Origin: Isoetes taiwanensis
Lineage: Eukaryota; Streptophyta; Lycopodiopsida; Isoetales; Isoetaceae
Reading direction: 5' to 3'
NCBI GenBank assembly: GCA_021234155.1
Contig: JAJEKV010000008.1
Location: forward strand, 16,282,006 to 16,346,005
Length of the DNA: 64,000 bases
Part shown: positions 53,614-64,000 of the stretch, piece by piece
How the letters are laid out: each line of letters begins with the position of its first letter
Position numbering within the stretch: position 1 is the stretch's first letter
The notes under the pieces: generated by a model
The model's input: only the letters and a program-made list of their open reading frames with translations
The model's database searches: none
Told to the model about the DNA's origin: nothing
Made by a program: the position numbers and the translations under genes

Positions 53614-56600
53614 AAATACTTGTAAATAATCCGCGAATGTGCCTTTTGTAAATACTCAGCCACTTGTATTGTTATCAAGACCCGCCATTTGTAATATTTA
53701 TCACAATGTTGTCAGCGGTTTACATTCTTTAGTAGCTACAAAGAATAATTGAGCTATTAGTGCTTGTCTTTGTGGCGTTAGTGCCTCATTACTAGTGGCA
53801 AGCGTAAGTACTTACATTCTTGTCGCTTGTGTGCTAGCCGTGCAACCACCAGCCATAATGCTCCTTTAACGTTAGTCGTGGACCAAGGGTTTTGGACTAG
53901 CAATTGCATAAAGACTCAAAAATGGTTTCTTAGATTTATGGAGGATCCTTGCCATGTGGGTTAAGTATTAAATGGATGGCTTGATCAATTTGATTGCTAA
54001 AAAGAGTTTGATTTTCAATTAACGAGTCATTATCAAGATTGAAGAGAAAGATATATGAGTCATGTTAAATCTGCAACTCTTGCATTGAGAAATAAGCCGA
54101 GGATTGGGTAATAAATTGCATTATGGTGTTTACAAACACCACGGTCTTGACACCTTTATCATCTGAGATGCTTTATTTGAGAATGAGTAAATGAATCCAA
54201 GTAGCATATTTTGCGACTTGGCGGATACTCCCGTGGCTGAAATAAACTACCATATGATAGCCTTGGCAGTTCTTCAAGTTAGGATAATCTATTATTGCAT
54301 TATGAGAACTGTACTTAAGCCATTTGCATGCACCTTTCTCGCTTGAGAGCGGTTTGCATGAGATTGTGGTTGTTCATCTTGTTAGATCTATAAGAACAAC
54401 TATTTAATATCAAATTGTCATCAATAACTTCCATCAACAATTTGTTCTTGGTGCAAGTATTTTATAACAAAGACATTTTGAAAGAATTAGTCAAAATTTA
54501 AGTGTCTCTTATAAGTTGCCCTTGAGTCCGATATTTTGAGTCGATATGTGATTGTGATCTTTGGCAAAACCAGCGGTTGTGACACTAAAAATTTTGTTGA
54601 AAAAGATGGTGTTATGCGCACATCATTACCCGACCAAGATATCTCGATATGAACAAACATATTGTTATTCCATGCCTAGAACGTACATGACTTTGCTGGA
54701 TTATTTCATCTCAATCTCCATTCTGTTAAGCTTGGAAAGCATCTTAAGCATCTTATAAATCTGATATTTTGAGTCTGATATGTGATTTTTGGAAAGCATC
54801 TTAAGGACTAGATTCTTTGGCATGCCTTTGTGGATGAATCATATAATCATGATCATGATCAGGAGGACAAAGCTGCGAGGGTCTTTAGTAAATGCAGCCC
54901 ATCATTATTTCCGTTTGTTTAGATTTGATGAGGCAAGGAAAGCACGGGATTAGTAATTAGTAGAATCAGGGGACTTTGACAAGGCAAGCTCTTTCTTGGA
55001 TCACACCCGGATGATGCAAATAAACGAAAGTTTATCACCGCATTATATTGTAAGTTCATTCTCTACGCTTTAATAAATTTGAAGCATTAAGCTTTCATTT
55101 AGAATATGTCATACCTCGGGAATATCACATCATCTTTGGAAGTCGGATCAATAGCTTAGCCATAGATAAACATGTACCTTGAATCAACTGCAATCTAGAT
55201 CAAGCGAGGCAACCTCTCCTTAGCTTGAGTTGTCATGGCTATTTCTTACGCCTTCTAGTGGCATATTTCTTTACTTGAGATTGTTTTGCCTCTCGTCTAA
55301 CATTACTACAATGTAAAATTCTAATTTAGGTTATGATAAGCTTTGTACTTGCTAGTTATGCATGCATGTTTTAAGAGATACATCTTTTGGACATAAAACC
55401 ACTGGGTCAATGGTCTTTGTTGCTCCTCACATATTGATATCAATACAAGCTAGCATCGGTATACTTCATGGGCACTATCTGATTCGATAGATCATGCATG
55501 CAATGCCCTTCCGATCTACTTCCGGTTGCTCACAAGCAATATACCTTGTCCACTATATAGTAGGACTACACATGATTCTCATGGTAAATGCATAGAATAT
55601 TGTTGAAGTCTACATCTTGACAGAAATTGTTCTTTCACATGGCCCCATTTTTCCTTATCTTTGCATCCTTATTGGATAAATTGTAATAGTGTACTAGTCT
55701 ATAGAAAAACATTGTTCATCCTATTGTTGTCCATTGTTTCAAAACAAAAGCCTCGACTAGGATGTTTATAATGATGGTCACCAAATGCATTGCCGCCAAA
55801 ATATCTTTGGTGTAATGATTGCTCTAAACTTGATGTTTGCGTGCTTTGTTTTCTAACAAAAGTTAAGCGGTAAAAGCCTTGACATAGGAATAGGTGGAAA
55901 TAGAACTGGATCATATAACTCTATTAGATTAGTCATATATCTAATAGCATGTCTATTCCATAGAAGTTTGGTTGTTGAATAACCCTCGTATCTTTGTTGC
56001 ATGTTTACAAGTGCTAATTTAGAGGATGCTCTGTGCGGTGATGGGTCGTAGAACAATTACAACTCACATTATTGACTTCATACTTTAAACATCAACTTGA
56101 ATTCATTGTTGTGCTAGAACAGATAACATTATAGACCGCAAGTTGTTTCATAGTATATGATTTACGAAAACAAGAGCCTTTGTCAATCTCGATTGCTTCT
56201 GAAGAAGCCGAGTTCAAAGCTTTGTGACCATTAAAGGCGATCGACTGCGGCACTGTTCCTTGTATCAACATATATTTTTCCATGTTAATATGCAATTGCT
56301 TTACTTTAAAGCGAACCAATGTTCCAGGAATGAATGGGTTCGATTCTTATTTTAGGCCTTTACGTCTATATACGGTTATTCTCCCTATGGATATGGATAA
56401 TGAGAAACTCTTCCTTCTTACTCCATAGTTCTAGTTGTTAATGAGATTTCCTTGACTGAAAGGTGCCTATGTTCAAGAAGCCTCTTCGTTAAGGCCCTAC
56501 TATTAACCATGTGTACATATATGGTCACCATATGGACTACAAGGAGTTGTCATGAAGCATTCATAGCAATTACATTTAGCTATTTCTCCTGAATAGTGGC

Positions 56601-57040
56601 AACAAGGGCTTATGTTACATGCTGGATGTTGCAAGTTGCAACTATTCTCTTACCTAGAACTGTCTTACCTTCTTGAAAGGACCTCAAGATGTTTAGTTCA
56701 TGGGAACTTGAGGTATAATATTTTAGGATCAGGTGGTAGTCTAGAATTCCAAGATAAAAGTTCTTCTTACTCTGGTATTCTCAAATTTTTGTGGAAGACT
56801 AGAGAAATCTTCATTTCTACCTGCAACTTTCAGCTGAACAATACTTCTTAACCCCTTTTTCTCGACCAGTGGGTCCAGAAACCCTTCTTCTCGACTAGTC
56901 GAAAGGTTTGTAATAGAGTATTGATTAATTTAATTTATATTTAATTAAGTTAATAATTAATTAAATCTTTTTTTTTTTAATATTAATCATCTCAGAAGCA
57001 TGGTAATATTGCTTGCTTCCTTGCATTCTCGACTTCCCTT
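53614..57040. other. Long intergenic region, no recognisable gene
   Basis: AT-rich single-copy-like DNA. Short frames only. TCTGATATTTTGAGTC and GTCCGATATTTTGAGTC near 54530-54780 form a weak duplication. Nothing supports a gene. Confidence 0.5.
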
Positions 57041-57044
57041 TTAA

Positions 57045-57200
57045 CTCTTGTGGCTCCACCCTTCCCTCGCTCCCCGCTCTTCCCCCTTGCCCCCAACTTC
57101 TTTTCCCCTTCCCCAACTTCTCCTTTTTGCCTTTCCCCTCCTCATGTGCCCCCTTTTCCCCTTTCTTTACTCCTCCCCTCCCCTCTCTACCACTTTCCCA
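57045..57200. other. Polypyrimidine tract, about 155 bp
   Basis: Nearly uninterrupted C/T on the plus strand (CTTCCCCTTCCCC-like runs). Such tracts can adopt triplex structures and often lie in plant promoters. The 68-codon frame through it (57013-57219) is a composition effect. Confidence 0.6.
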
Positions 57201-57326
57201 ACTTGAAAATTATGTTTGAAAATTCTTGAGAACTTTCTCAACTCGTGGTTAGAAAATTTTAAAGATGTGTGTTTCTATCACTGATTCAATGCAAAACTTT
57301 TTTTTTCTGTAAGATTTCCATTGTCT

Positions 57327-57690
57327 GCATGAGTTCCAAATGTCAGGGGAGTCTTACATTGTCTGCATGAGTTCCAAACGTCAGGGGTTAAATCGGCTAA
57401 GTTGTTAGACAGATCCGATCAAGAAGACTCTTGCTATTACGATTTTGCTTCTTGCTGTAAAAAACTCAAGAAGACCAAGGCTTTCAAAGCACAATGTGAA
57501 AGCAAGGATGCGATGGCAGATAGAGGTAGTTATGCCGCTTAATCTATGCCCTATTGCAAAAGTCGACCACTTGAAGCAATAATCGACAATCCTAAAGCAA
57601 CTCCCTAGGCAACCCAAAAATATCTATTACAGAAAATATCAGTAACATTTTGTGGACAATAATATCAGTAACATTTTGTGGACAATAATG
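57327..57690. repeat. Two short tandem duplications upstream of gene B
   Basis: CATTGTCTGCATGAGTTCCA occurs at about 57328 and 57357 with its following TCAGGGG. AATATCAGTAACATTTTGTGG occurs twice at about 57636 and 57661. Both are recent-looking slippage duplications. Confidence 0.75.
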
Positions 57691-57815
57691 TTTGTTTTAA
57701 TATCCTCTTAGATCTTACCATTTTCTATCTTCTAGGAAAACCCCATTCCTTATAAAAACCCCATTCCAATTTGTCATTCAAGACATAAAGAGAGAAGAGA
57801 AGAAAGAAGACGATC

Positions 57816-58235
57816 ATGATGGTGGTGATGCGTGACGAAGAAGACTTTATTTTTACTCCGGAAGAACTGAGTTATTTGTGTTGTGGCAAAGAGCAAAAGG
57901 AAGAAAAACAAGGTGAGTTTCGTGGTGATTTTGACTTCAATTTTGACGGAGACTTGGCAATGGTTGGGGACGAAATGTCACAACGAGACGTCAATGGCTT
58001 GTTGTCACAAACATTCCAAGATTTCAATTCTTGGCAGCAAGAAGAGGCCCTAGTCAACCTAAAAGAAAAACAAGGGTATGGCTTGTTGTTGGCAGCGTGT
58101 GGTCTTGATGAAGACTTGTCTGCAGACTTGCCAACGCTTTGTGAGGCAAGACTAGAGGAGACAACACAAGGAAATGGTCATGGACACATGTTTGACGTGG
58201 TCAATATGATGATCAACTGTAAAAAAGCGAAGTAG
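57816..58235 (+). CDS. Gene B, amino-terminal ORF, 139 residues
   Basis: ATG at 57816, after CCTTATAAAAACC (possible TATA at about 57750) and a purine-rich leader GAGAGAAGAGAAGAAAG. The protein is acidic. FTPEELSYLCCGKEQ (14-28) parallels EEFSYLEQ of gene A. The segment LDEDLSADLPTLCEARLEET followed by HMFDVVNM parallels the FDEDLPTFCDARLEQ...DMLDLINV repeat of gene A; only one such repeat is present. Downstream, out of frame, LLWEEFNTLLAQAELP and a Dof-like finger follow. The two genes are paralogues. Whether this ORF is translated alone is unknown. Confidence 0.6.
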   Translation: MMVVMRDEEDFIFTPEELSYLCCGKEQKEEKQGEFRGDFDFNFDGDLAMVGDEMSQRDVNGLLSQTFQDFNSWQQEEALVNLKEKQGYGLLLAACGLDEDLSADLPTLCEARLEETTQGNGHGHMFDVVNMMINCKKAK

Positions 58236-58944
58236 AGATGATGAGGAGCCAATGAGAACAAGTAGCACTTCTGTGGGAAGAATTCAACACCTTGTTGGCA
58301 CAAGCAGAATTACCAAGACGAGCACGGGCCTTTTGAACATGGAAATGCAAGACCAACACAAGAAGGGGTGAATTGATGGCTTAGGCTTTGGTTGCTCGTG
58401 GCAACAAATGATAAGAGGTGTTGAACCTGTCTTGCATGGTCATGGAGTGGAACACTCTACTATCGGGCATGGTTGACCTCGTCAATGCATCCTTTCAAGT
58501 TGCAGTCAACAAGCTACATGGATGTTTGCCTATTAGCAATAATATGTATCAGAATGAACAAGCGATTTGCAGGTCAACAAGTTACAAGGATGTTGCCTAT
58601 TAGTAATAATATGTATCGATTGAACAAGCAATGGCGGCATCAAGGGGCGAAGAAGCAAAAAGATCATGCCCCAAGCAAAGTAATATTTATCGAATGAAGA
58701 AGCAAGGGCAGTACGCAAGGATGAAGTGGCAAAAGATACATTGTGCCCCCTCTTTGGTCCAAGTGATGACACTCGTTTCGACTATTTTGACAACAAGGAT
58801 CTAAACCAACCAAGATATAAATGTAGGAGGTGCAAGAAGAGATGGACACTTTCGGTGGCAAGGCAAAGGCGGCCGGGGTTATTGAGATTGTATAGCTGCT
58901 ACCCATCATTCACATGTATGCAATTGTACAGCTGTCATTTGTAA
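58236..58944 (+). pseudogene. Gene B, 3' part with Dof-like zinc finger
   Basis: At 58744-58848 the frame from ATG 58726 reads CPLFGPSDDTRFDYFDNKDL then NQPRYKCRRCKKRWT. It fits the Dof pattern C-x2-C-x21-C-x2-C with the second Cys replaced by Phe and one extra residue before DTRF. The frame runs on as LSVARQRRPG, where Dof proteins have a glycine-rich segment, so a further shift is likely. Between 58236 and 58725 stops and shifts separate LLWEEFNTLLAQ (58263-58300) and a VNK(L)HG segment shared with gene A. The finger has one missing ligand, so zinc binding is doubtful. Confidence 0.65.
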
Positions 58945-58949
58945 AGACT

Positions 58950-59335
58950 CTTAAGATGTTTTGAATTATTGAATTCATGTATCAGATCGCTTCATTCTCT
59001 TTAAACTGTGCTTCTGGTGGTTTCTATGTTACTCTAATATTCTATTTGGTTTCTTTATTTCTCTGAACTTGTATTTAGATGTGCAGCTCTTATGGTTGAT
59101 ATAACCTAGAACAAGAATGCTAAATAATTGACCACGTAAGCGTTCTTTGCTTGCAATAGACTTGTTAGCTAACAAAACACGCATACTAGTCCTTTCTCAT
59201 AGAATTCAAAGTTCTTTATGTCACTTTGTAGACTTTCGACATACCTAACACGCCTTTTAAGGCCAATAACGCCTAGAGACTAATAATTTTATTTGCCTGG
59301 AATGCTATGATTGCAAACATCATAGAGCCTTTTGT
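58950..59335. other. No recognisable gene
   Basis: AT-rich DNA downstream of gene B; no motif seen. Confidence 0.5.
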
Positions 59336-59339
59336 CATC

Positions 59340-60560
59340 AAACCATGGCAGTAGGAGAGCCACGCTGTGACAGAAGTGTAGGACTAAGATTTTTAGTCAA
59401 TAAGTAGATCCAGAATGTGTTTTGTTACATTAATATCCTAATTAGTAAGCATTTGTTGCGTGGAAGGTTGGCGATTGGGTATATTATACTAGTGAATGGC
59501 AAGAAACTAGGCATTCAGTACAATGTCTATGAGCTTCCAAACACGATGTTAACCATAGAAGCATACTGAAGGCAATTAGTGCAGCAAGGATGGTTTCTAG
59601 AAAAACTTTTGTCCTGAAGGAAAAAGATGCTCTCAAATTAGATTATGGCATGCACAATAAGATTTGCAGAATCTCCATGGAGTTTTGGCAGCAAAGATGG
59701 GCTTCACTGGCACAATGATTGCATAGGGATATGGCCCAAACCAAAAGGAAAAACCCAGAATAAACTATATTGTCATTAAGCCATGGCAAAAGAGAATGGC
59801 CACACTTGTGGATGAAGTATAAGAATAAGACTTATGGACAATAAATAGATCCCGTGACTTGTTACACCGCTTTAAGGTAGTGCTCAATTACACTTACATA
59901 TATGTTTGATCCTAATTTGTAACCATTTATTTGTGTGAAAGTTTTGCAACAACTAGGCATACCAAAAGTGAATGGCAAGAAACTAGGGTCGGTAAAATTC
60001 CATGAGCTCGCAAATACGTTGCCAACCATAAAAGGATTCAAGGCAATTAGAACATTAGGGCAGGGTAAACATTGCTCAAGGCATAAGATCTTTGTTATAA
60101 TGAGTGCATATAATTAACCCCGGCCGGTTGTTAAGCGGCCCTTCTCATCTCATTTATTTTGCGCCAATCTACATTAGTTAGGATCATCCAGTTATGGGAT
60201 ATGCAAATGTGATTTGTAGGAACTCCATGGATTGTTGTCATCAATTCTTAAGTTCTCCGCACAAAGATAGATAGTTAGATGACTTTGATGAGATGTTTTA
60301 TAAAGATGCTTGTTTCTTAACCTCGCGTATAATCCATATGTATAATGTGTCCAAACCCATGGTTTGTTTCTTAAAAGAAATTCGCCCGTGAAAAGCGGAG
60401 CTGCTTTGTGAGTTCGGTTGTGGTAATCACCTTTTGGCTTTCCTTGAATTATGATAATTGCAAAAGACCCATTATTATTGGCACAGAATCCTTCGCCGCA
60501 TTGATGGATAGTAAATAGATCCCAAACATGCTATACGCTTCACGTTATGTCCTCCTGTAA
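59340..60560 (+). repeat. Tandemly repeated gene-like segment, two copies plus a partial third
   Basis: Copy 1 (about 59340-59770) and copy 2 (about 59775-60250) share CCATGGCA, AGTAGATCC/ATAGATCCC, GTGAATGGCAAGAAACTAGG, the following CATGAGCT-like stretch and AGGAACTCCATGG/AGAATCTCCATGG. Copy 2 contains an open frame at 59935-60117 (LQQLGIPKVNGKKLGSVKF, HELANTLPTIKGFKAIR); copy 1 encodes a mutated version (LVNGKKLGIQYNVYELPNT). A third piece (GGATAGTAAATAGATCCC) is at about 60507. The repeated coding stretch suggests duplicated exons; I do not recognise the protein. Confidence 0.5.
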
Positions 60561-60589
60561 GTGAAGTACCCTATAGTGCAGCTCGTAAG

Positions 60590-61610
60590 TTGGCAGCGAT
60601 TATTAAAGGTATTGGGATGTGAGGCAGTTGGAAGTTCTGGGGAGTTAGCTGATTCCGTGGAGAAGTTAGTTTTGCAGCTGGATGTTATAATCTCAGGTTG
60701 AAGGACAGTGTGGCTTCCATGCCAACAAAAAGAAATGAATGATTCTTTTGCAGCTAAATCAGCTGCATCATGGCAGGCTGGCGCACTACATGTTGTTGTT
60801 ATAAGCTTGGCAAAAGCACATGATATTCCTTGTGTTAATGCCGAAGAGTAGTAAAAGGAGTTTAGAGTTTGTTATGGAAGTTTATTAATATCCGTTCCTT
60901 CAATAGTTTATATCTTTATGCTGCTTGATACAATCTCTTTGAAGCTTTGAGGAGAAATACTTTCAAGCTGCTTCTACCAAAATATTTAGGTAACTTTATC
61001 TCCTGAGTTAGCTCTCAAGTTGATCACAAGTTTCATTGAAGACGAATGTAAGCTCTTACATTTTGACCACATTGGCACAAATCCTTCTGCTCAATTATTT
61101 TCATCGTTGTAGGAGTAGTCGGCATCCTTTCCCATTCAGGGTTGTTACTAGAGTTTGCTAAAGCTTTTGTCTTTGTACTTAAGGGGTTCACATGGTCAGC
61201 TATATGATGAGGCTAGATTGTATTGCAAAGAAGGAAAAGTTGGAGGGCTTGGTTAATTGTGCTGCACTTTCAAGTGACAGACTGAGAGAGGTGATTGTTT
61301 CAGATTTTTCTTGTTCACTTGGAGATGTGGCGTTGGCTTTGAAAAAAGAATATGAGGCATTGAAAGACCTTCTAAAATCTCTTGGAGTTCAGAAGACGGT
61401 GAAGTGGAGAATTACCTGCCCAACAATTCCAAAAGTTTAGAAACAGCTGGATCAGATAAAAAGTATCATATACAGGATCATACATCTCATCTCCTATCTC
61501 ATCTCTGACATGTTCAAATCTGTAGTTTATATTAAGTAGCTTTATGTTTTTGCAGATCATGAAGAATATAGATGAGCATGAGGAGGATGATGTAAATCCC
61601 ATGGACCCTT
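60590..61610 (+). pseudogene. Unrecognised gene remnant with several exon-like stretches
   Basis: Coding-like segments in one direction: 60594-60860 (GCEAVGSSGELADSVEKLVL, one TGA, then KSAASWQAGALHVVVISLAKA), about 61010-61110 (ELALKLITSFIEDECKLLHF, GTNPSAQLF), 61192-61440 (LVNCAALSSDRLREVIVSDF, then ALALKKEYEALKDLLKSLG) and, after TTTTTGCAG, 61557-61610 (IMKNIDEHEEDDVNPMDPFY). The amino-acid composition is that of a real helical protein. Stops and lost frame suggest a decayed gene, or an intact one whose introns I cannot place. I cannot name the family. Confidence 0.45.
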
Positions 61611-64000
61611 TTTACATGTTATATCCATCAGATTTGTCCAAGGAATTTTACATCTCTATCGTGACACTGAGTACATGTGCCTGTCATTTCTTGTCTTTTG
61701 TGATCTTGAGATTTACATGAACTGACCAATTTGATTTATGTTTGCATTCTCCTGTCTGATGTTTGCCATCCAATTTTAGAAAGACCAGCAGTCTAGAACT
61801 TGTGCAGCTATATAAGAAAAGAAAGAAAGGAAGATCTTTGAGCCCTTGAATAACTTAGCTTCGAGAAGTCTATTTGTTCAGCAAGGAACAGAATTCTTCT
61901 ACAGAATCACATGTAGTGCATAATTCTTCTCTGAGAATCACATTGACTTACTGATTTCATGATTCACCGGTCAGCTAAGTTTGGAAGCTGCTGCTTATAA
62001 ATATCTCTTAGGAAATGCAAAACGGTGTGCATTGGGAACACTTGATTCTTATTCTAGACATGGCTTGACTTGCCAAGGTTTCTCCCTTGTCCCTTGTCCT
62101 AGCCAACGGTCTTAGTTGTTGCTTTGGTAAACCCAGGGCTCACTTTGAGTCAAATATTCAAATATAGCACATTTGTTAGTGCTCAACTCAAGTTTGCACA
62201 ATTCATTTTGTATTGCCTGGGGGTATTCTCGCAGTGGTTGGGACTATGATCCAGTATTGTATTGTATTCAAAATAGTATCTTTGTGTATGTTTGAGTTGC
62301 TTGTTTGGTTTCAAGGCATATTTCTATTCTATGGGTTTATTTGTGGTTTTTTCTCGATGGTACCAAAGAGGAATAGATGAAACAATTTTTGAAAAGTTAT
62401 GTTTGGCAGACACGATGTCGCTACCAATTTTGCATGTCGAGACTGTCAGCTTGATCTCCTGTTGCAGCGGGGCTTGATGGCCTGGTTTCTTTGAGCGCAT
62501 GATGTGAGCTTCATGCTCGTTCCGCGGCTCTGTTCATGCTCCGTTCATGGTTTGTTCAGTTTTGACAAGGCCCCTAGGTTTTGGCTTAGTTCAGGCTTCC
62601 GGCTTGGTAGGGTCCGAAGCTAATAGTCTAGGAATAAAATATCGGATATGACGAATTTGAGTATACAAAATAGTCAAATTTATTGTTGTCGACCCAAAAA
62701 ATTGGCAGACGTTCTGGGGTAATTTTTTGTTTCTAGATTCCTTGTGCTTTCTTGCTTGTGATACAAATGTGTCTGGAGGTCCAATTCCTTCCTGGAAGTG
62801 GAATGAAAAGAATGGTCTCTTGTGATTGTAGGTTGTAGGCAACATGCATGAGCTCGTTGATTCATAGGGTTTTTGGATTCAGGTAAAAGGAAAGAGTTTG
62901 CAATTGGAAGGAATTTCTTGTAGCGAAAGCTCTATTGGAGCAGAGGGCGTCTTCCTTCGTTCAAGATGAAAGCTTTTTTATATAAAGAAAGAGCAACATG
63001 CAAAGGAAGAGCTCTGTGTTTTTTATTTGTATTGTCTCGCTCTGGTGAGGCTGTTTGCGGCTTGAAGGTTCGATTCCTCCGGCCTGACTTACTGCCGAGG
63101 AGGGCTTTTGGCTGCTATGATTGCTTTTTACTGATGTTTCTAACCATTGTGATGTAAATATTATCAGGGAATTATCTGCTAAATGTGATAGACCATTGAG
63201 TCTCTTAATTTTCTTTTTTACCATTGGAACTTGCATTTCAATTTCTGTTCAAAAAATTTGTGGTTGTGGATCTGGCACAATACAGGGAATATTTTGCAAA
63301 TCAATGGCCCACAATAAAAACTGAAAACATCATATTAATATCACATAGACAGCAAACATCCCATCCCAAAAATGCTCAATTTACTCATCAAACTTCACTT
63401 TTCATATGTAAATTATGGTATCAACACTTAAGCAATAGACAATTAGATTTTGTTTAGACAAATACTCTATATAAAAACAAGAATTTATTATCACCACTAC
63501 AAATACTGTAGCAAAAACACTTTAGACATGGTAATGGCCGAGTTACGGCACATTCATTGACCAACCTCAAGTTCGAGCTCAAATAAGTTTCTTTGACTGT
63601 GAATGAACCTTCTATTGCTTGTATTTAACCTAATGCTACACATCTCCTTTTATTTACAGGAGGTCCAATGATCTTGCACCACCAGCCGTTTGAATCTTCG
63701 CTTGGTCCAGAATATTAGGCCGAGCTCCAAAAACAAAAACAGTATTCTGTACACATACAAATAATCAATTTTCTTTACCTAGGAATAATTAGAAACAATT
63801 GCAAACAATAGTTTGACAATTATACGCTACATTTTTTTCAATGCTCCTGTATGTTCTTCTGTGTACCTAACAGATTTGACTTGACAATATCTTTCATTTC
63901 CTTCAGATCACGACTTTTAAGTTCCTTGCAGTTAAGCTTTTCTGCTAATTTGTTGAGTCTGTTTCCATTAAAAGCTTCTATAAAATATCCACCAACTGAT
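61611..64000. other. No recognisable gene
   Basis: AT-rich DNA with short frames only. Nothing seen that supports a gene, RNA or mobile element; the end of the window is AT-rich and unassigned. Confidence 0.5.

Noticed and set aside
57013-57219. 68-codon proline/serine-rich ORF
   Set aside because: Product of a polypyrimidine tract.

Overview
The window is nuclear DNA from a land plant, dense with repeats and with no clearly intact host gene. The plant assignment rests on L1-type LINEs with plant-style zf-RVT tails, Ty3/gypsy remnants, Helitrons, spliceosomal intron signals and two decayed genes with a Dof zinc-finger domain, a plant-specific fold. A DIRS-type (tyrosine-recombinase) retrotransposon and several non-L1 LINEs, rare or absent in flowering plants as far as I know, point to a fern, lycophyte or other non-flowering lineage. 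That lineage call is inference.

Layout. 1-4.0 kb: unrecognised DNA, then an LTR with its primer-binding site on the minus strand and a 3 x 73-bp tandem array. 4.35-8.6 kb: a decayed minus-strand gene of an unnamed, transposase-like protein family, whose intron holds a 5'-truncated LINE. 9.9-17.6 kb: a 7.7-kb L1-type LINE bounded by 16-bp target duplications (15/16), mutated and lacking the catalytic ADD box of its reverse transcriptase. 18.4-30.5 kb: a DIRS-like element with Gag, RT/RNase H and tyrosine recombinase, interrupted by an internally deleted gypsy element and followed by a short 0.9-kb relative or split-repeat end.

30.5-51.5 kb is a nest of repeats. A block at 34.2-37.3 kb recurs inverted at 41.0-48.3 kb. 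The second arm carries a 4.63-kb Helitron whose empty site is preserved in the first arm; the first arm carries a 246-bp LINE insertion whose empty site is preserved in the second. The block is built from a Helitron family (3' hairpin plus CTAG) and a promoter-like repeat with repeated CGGTCA motifs and a TATATAAG box. GC-rich foldback hairpins and three non-L1 LINE fragments, two with pentanucleotide tails, fill the gaps.

51.5-59 kb contains the Dof-like genes A and B. Gene A starts with the same TATA-to-ATG segment found in the dispersed promoter-like repeat, linking the repeat nest to a gene family. Both genes encode acidic repeated segments followed by a Dof-like finger that is frameshifted or missing ligands. 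59-64 kb is diverged single-copy-looking DNA with a tandemly repeated exon-like segment and an unrecognised gene remnant.
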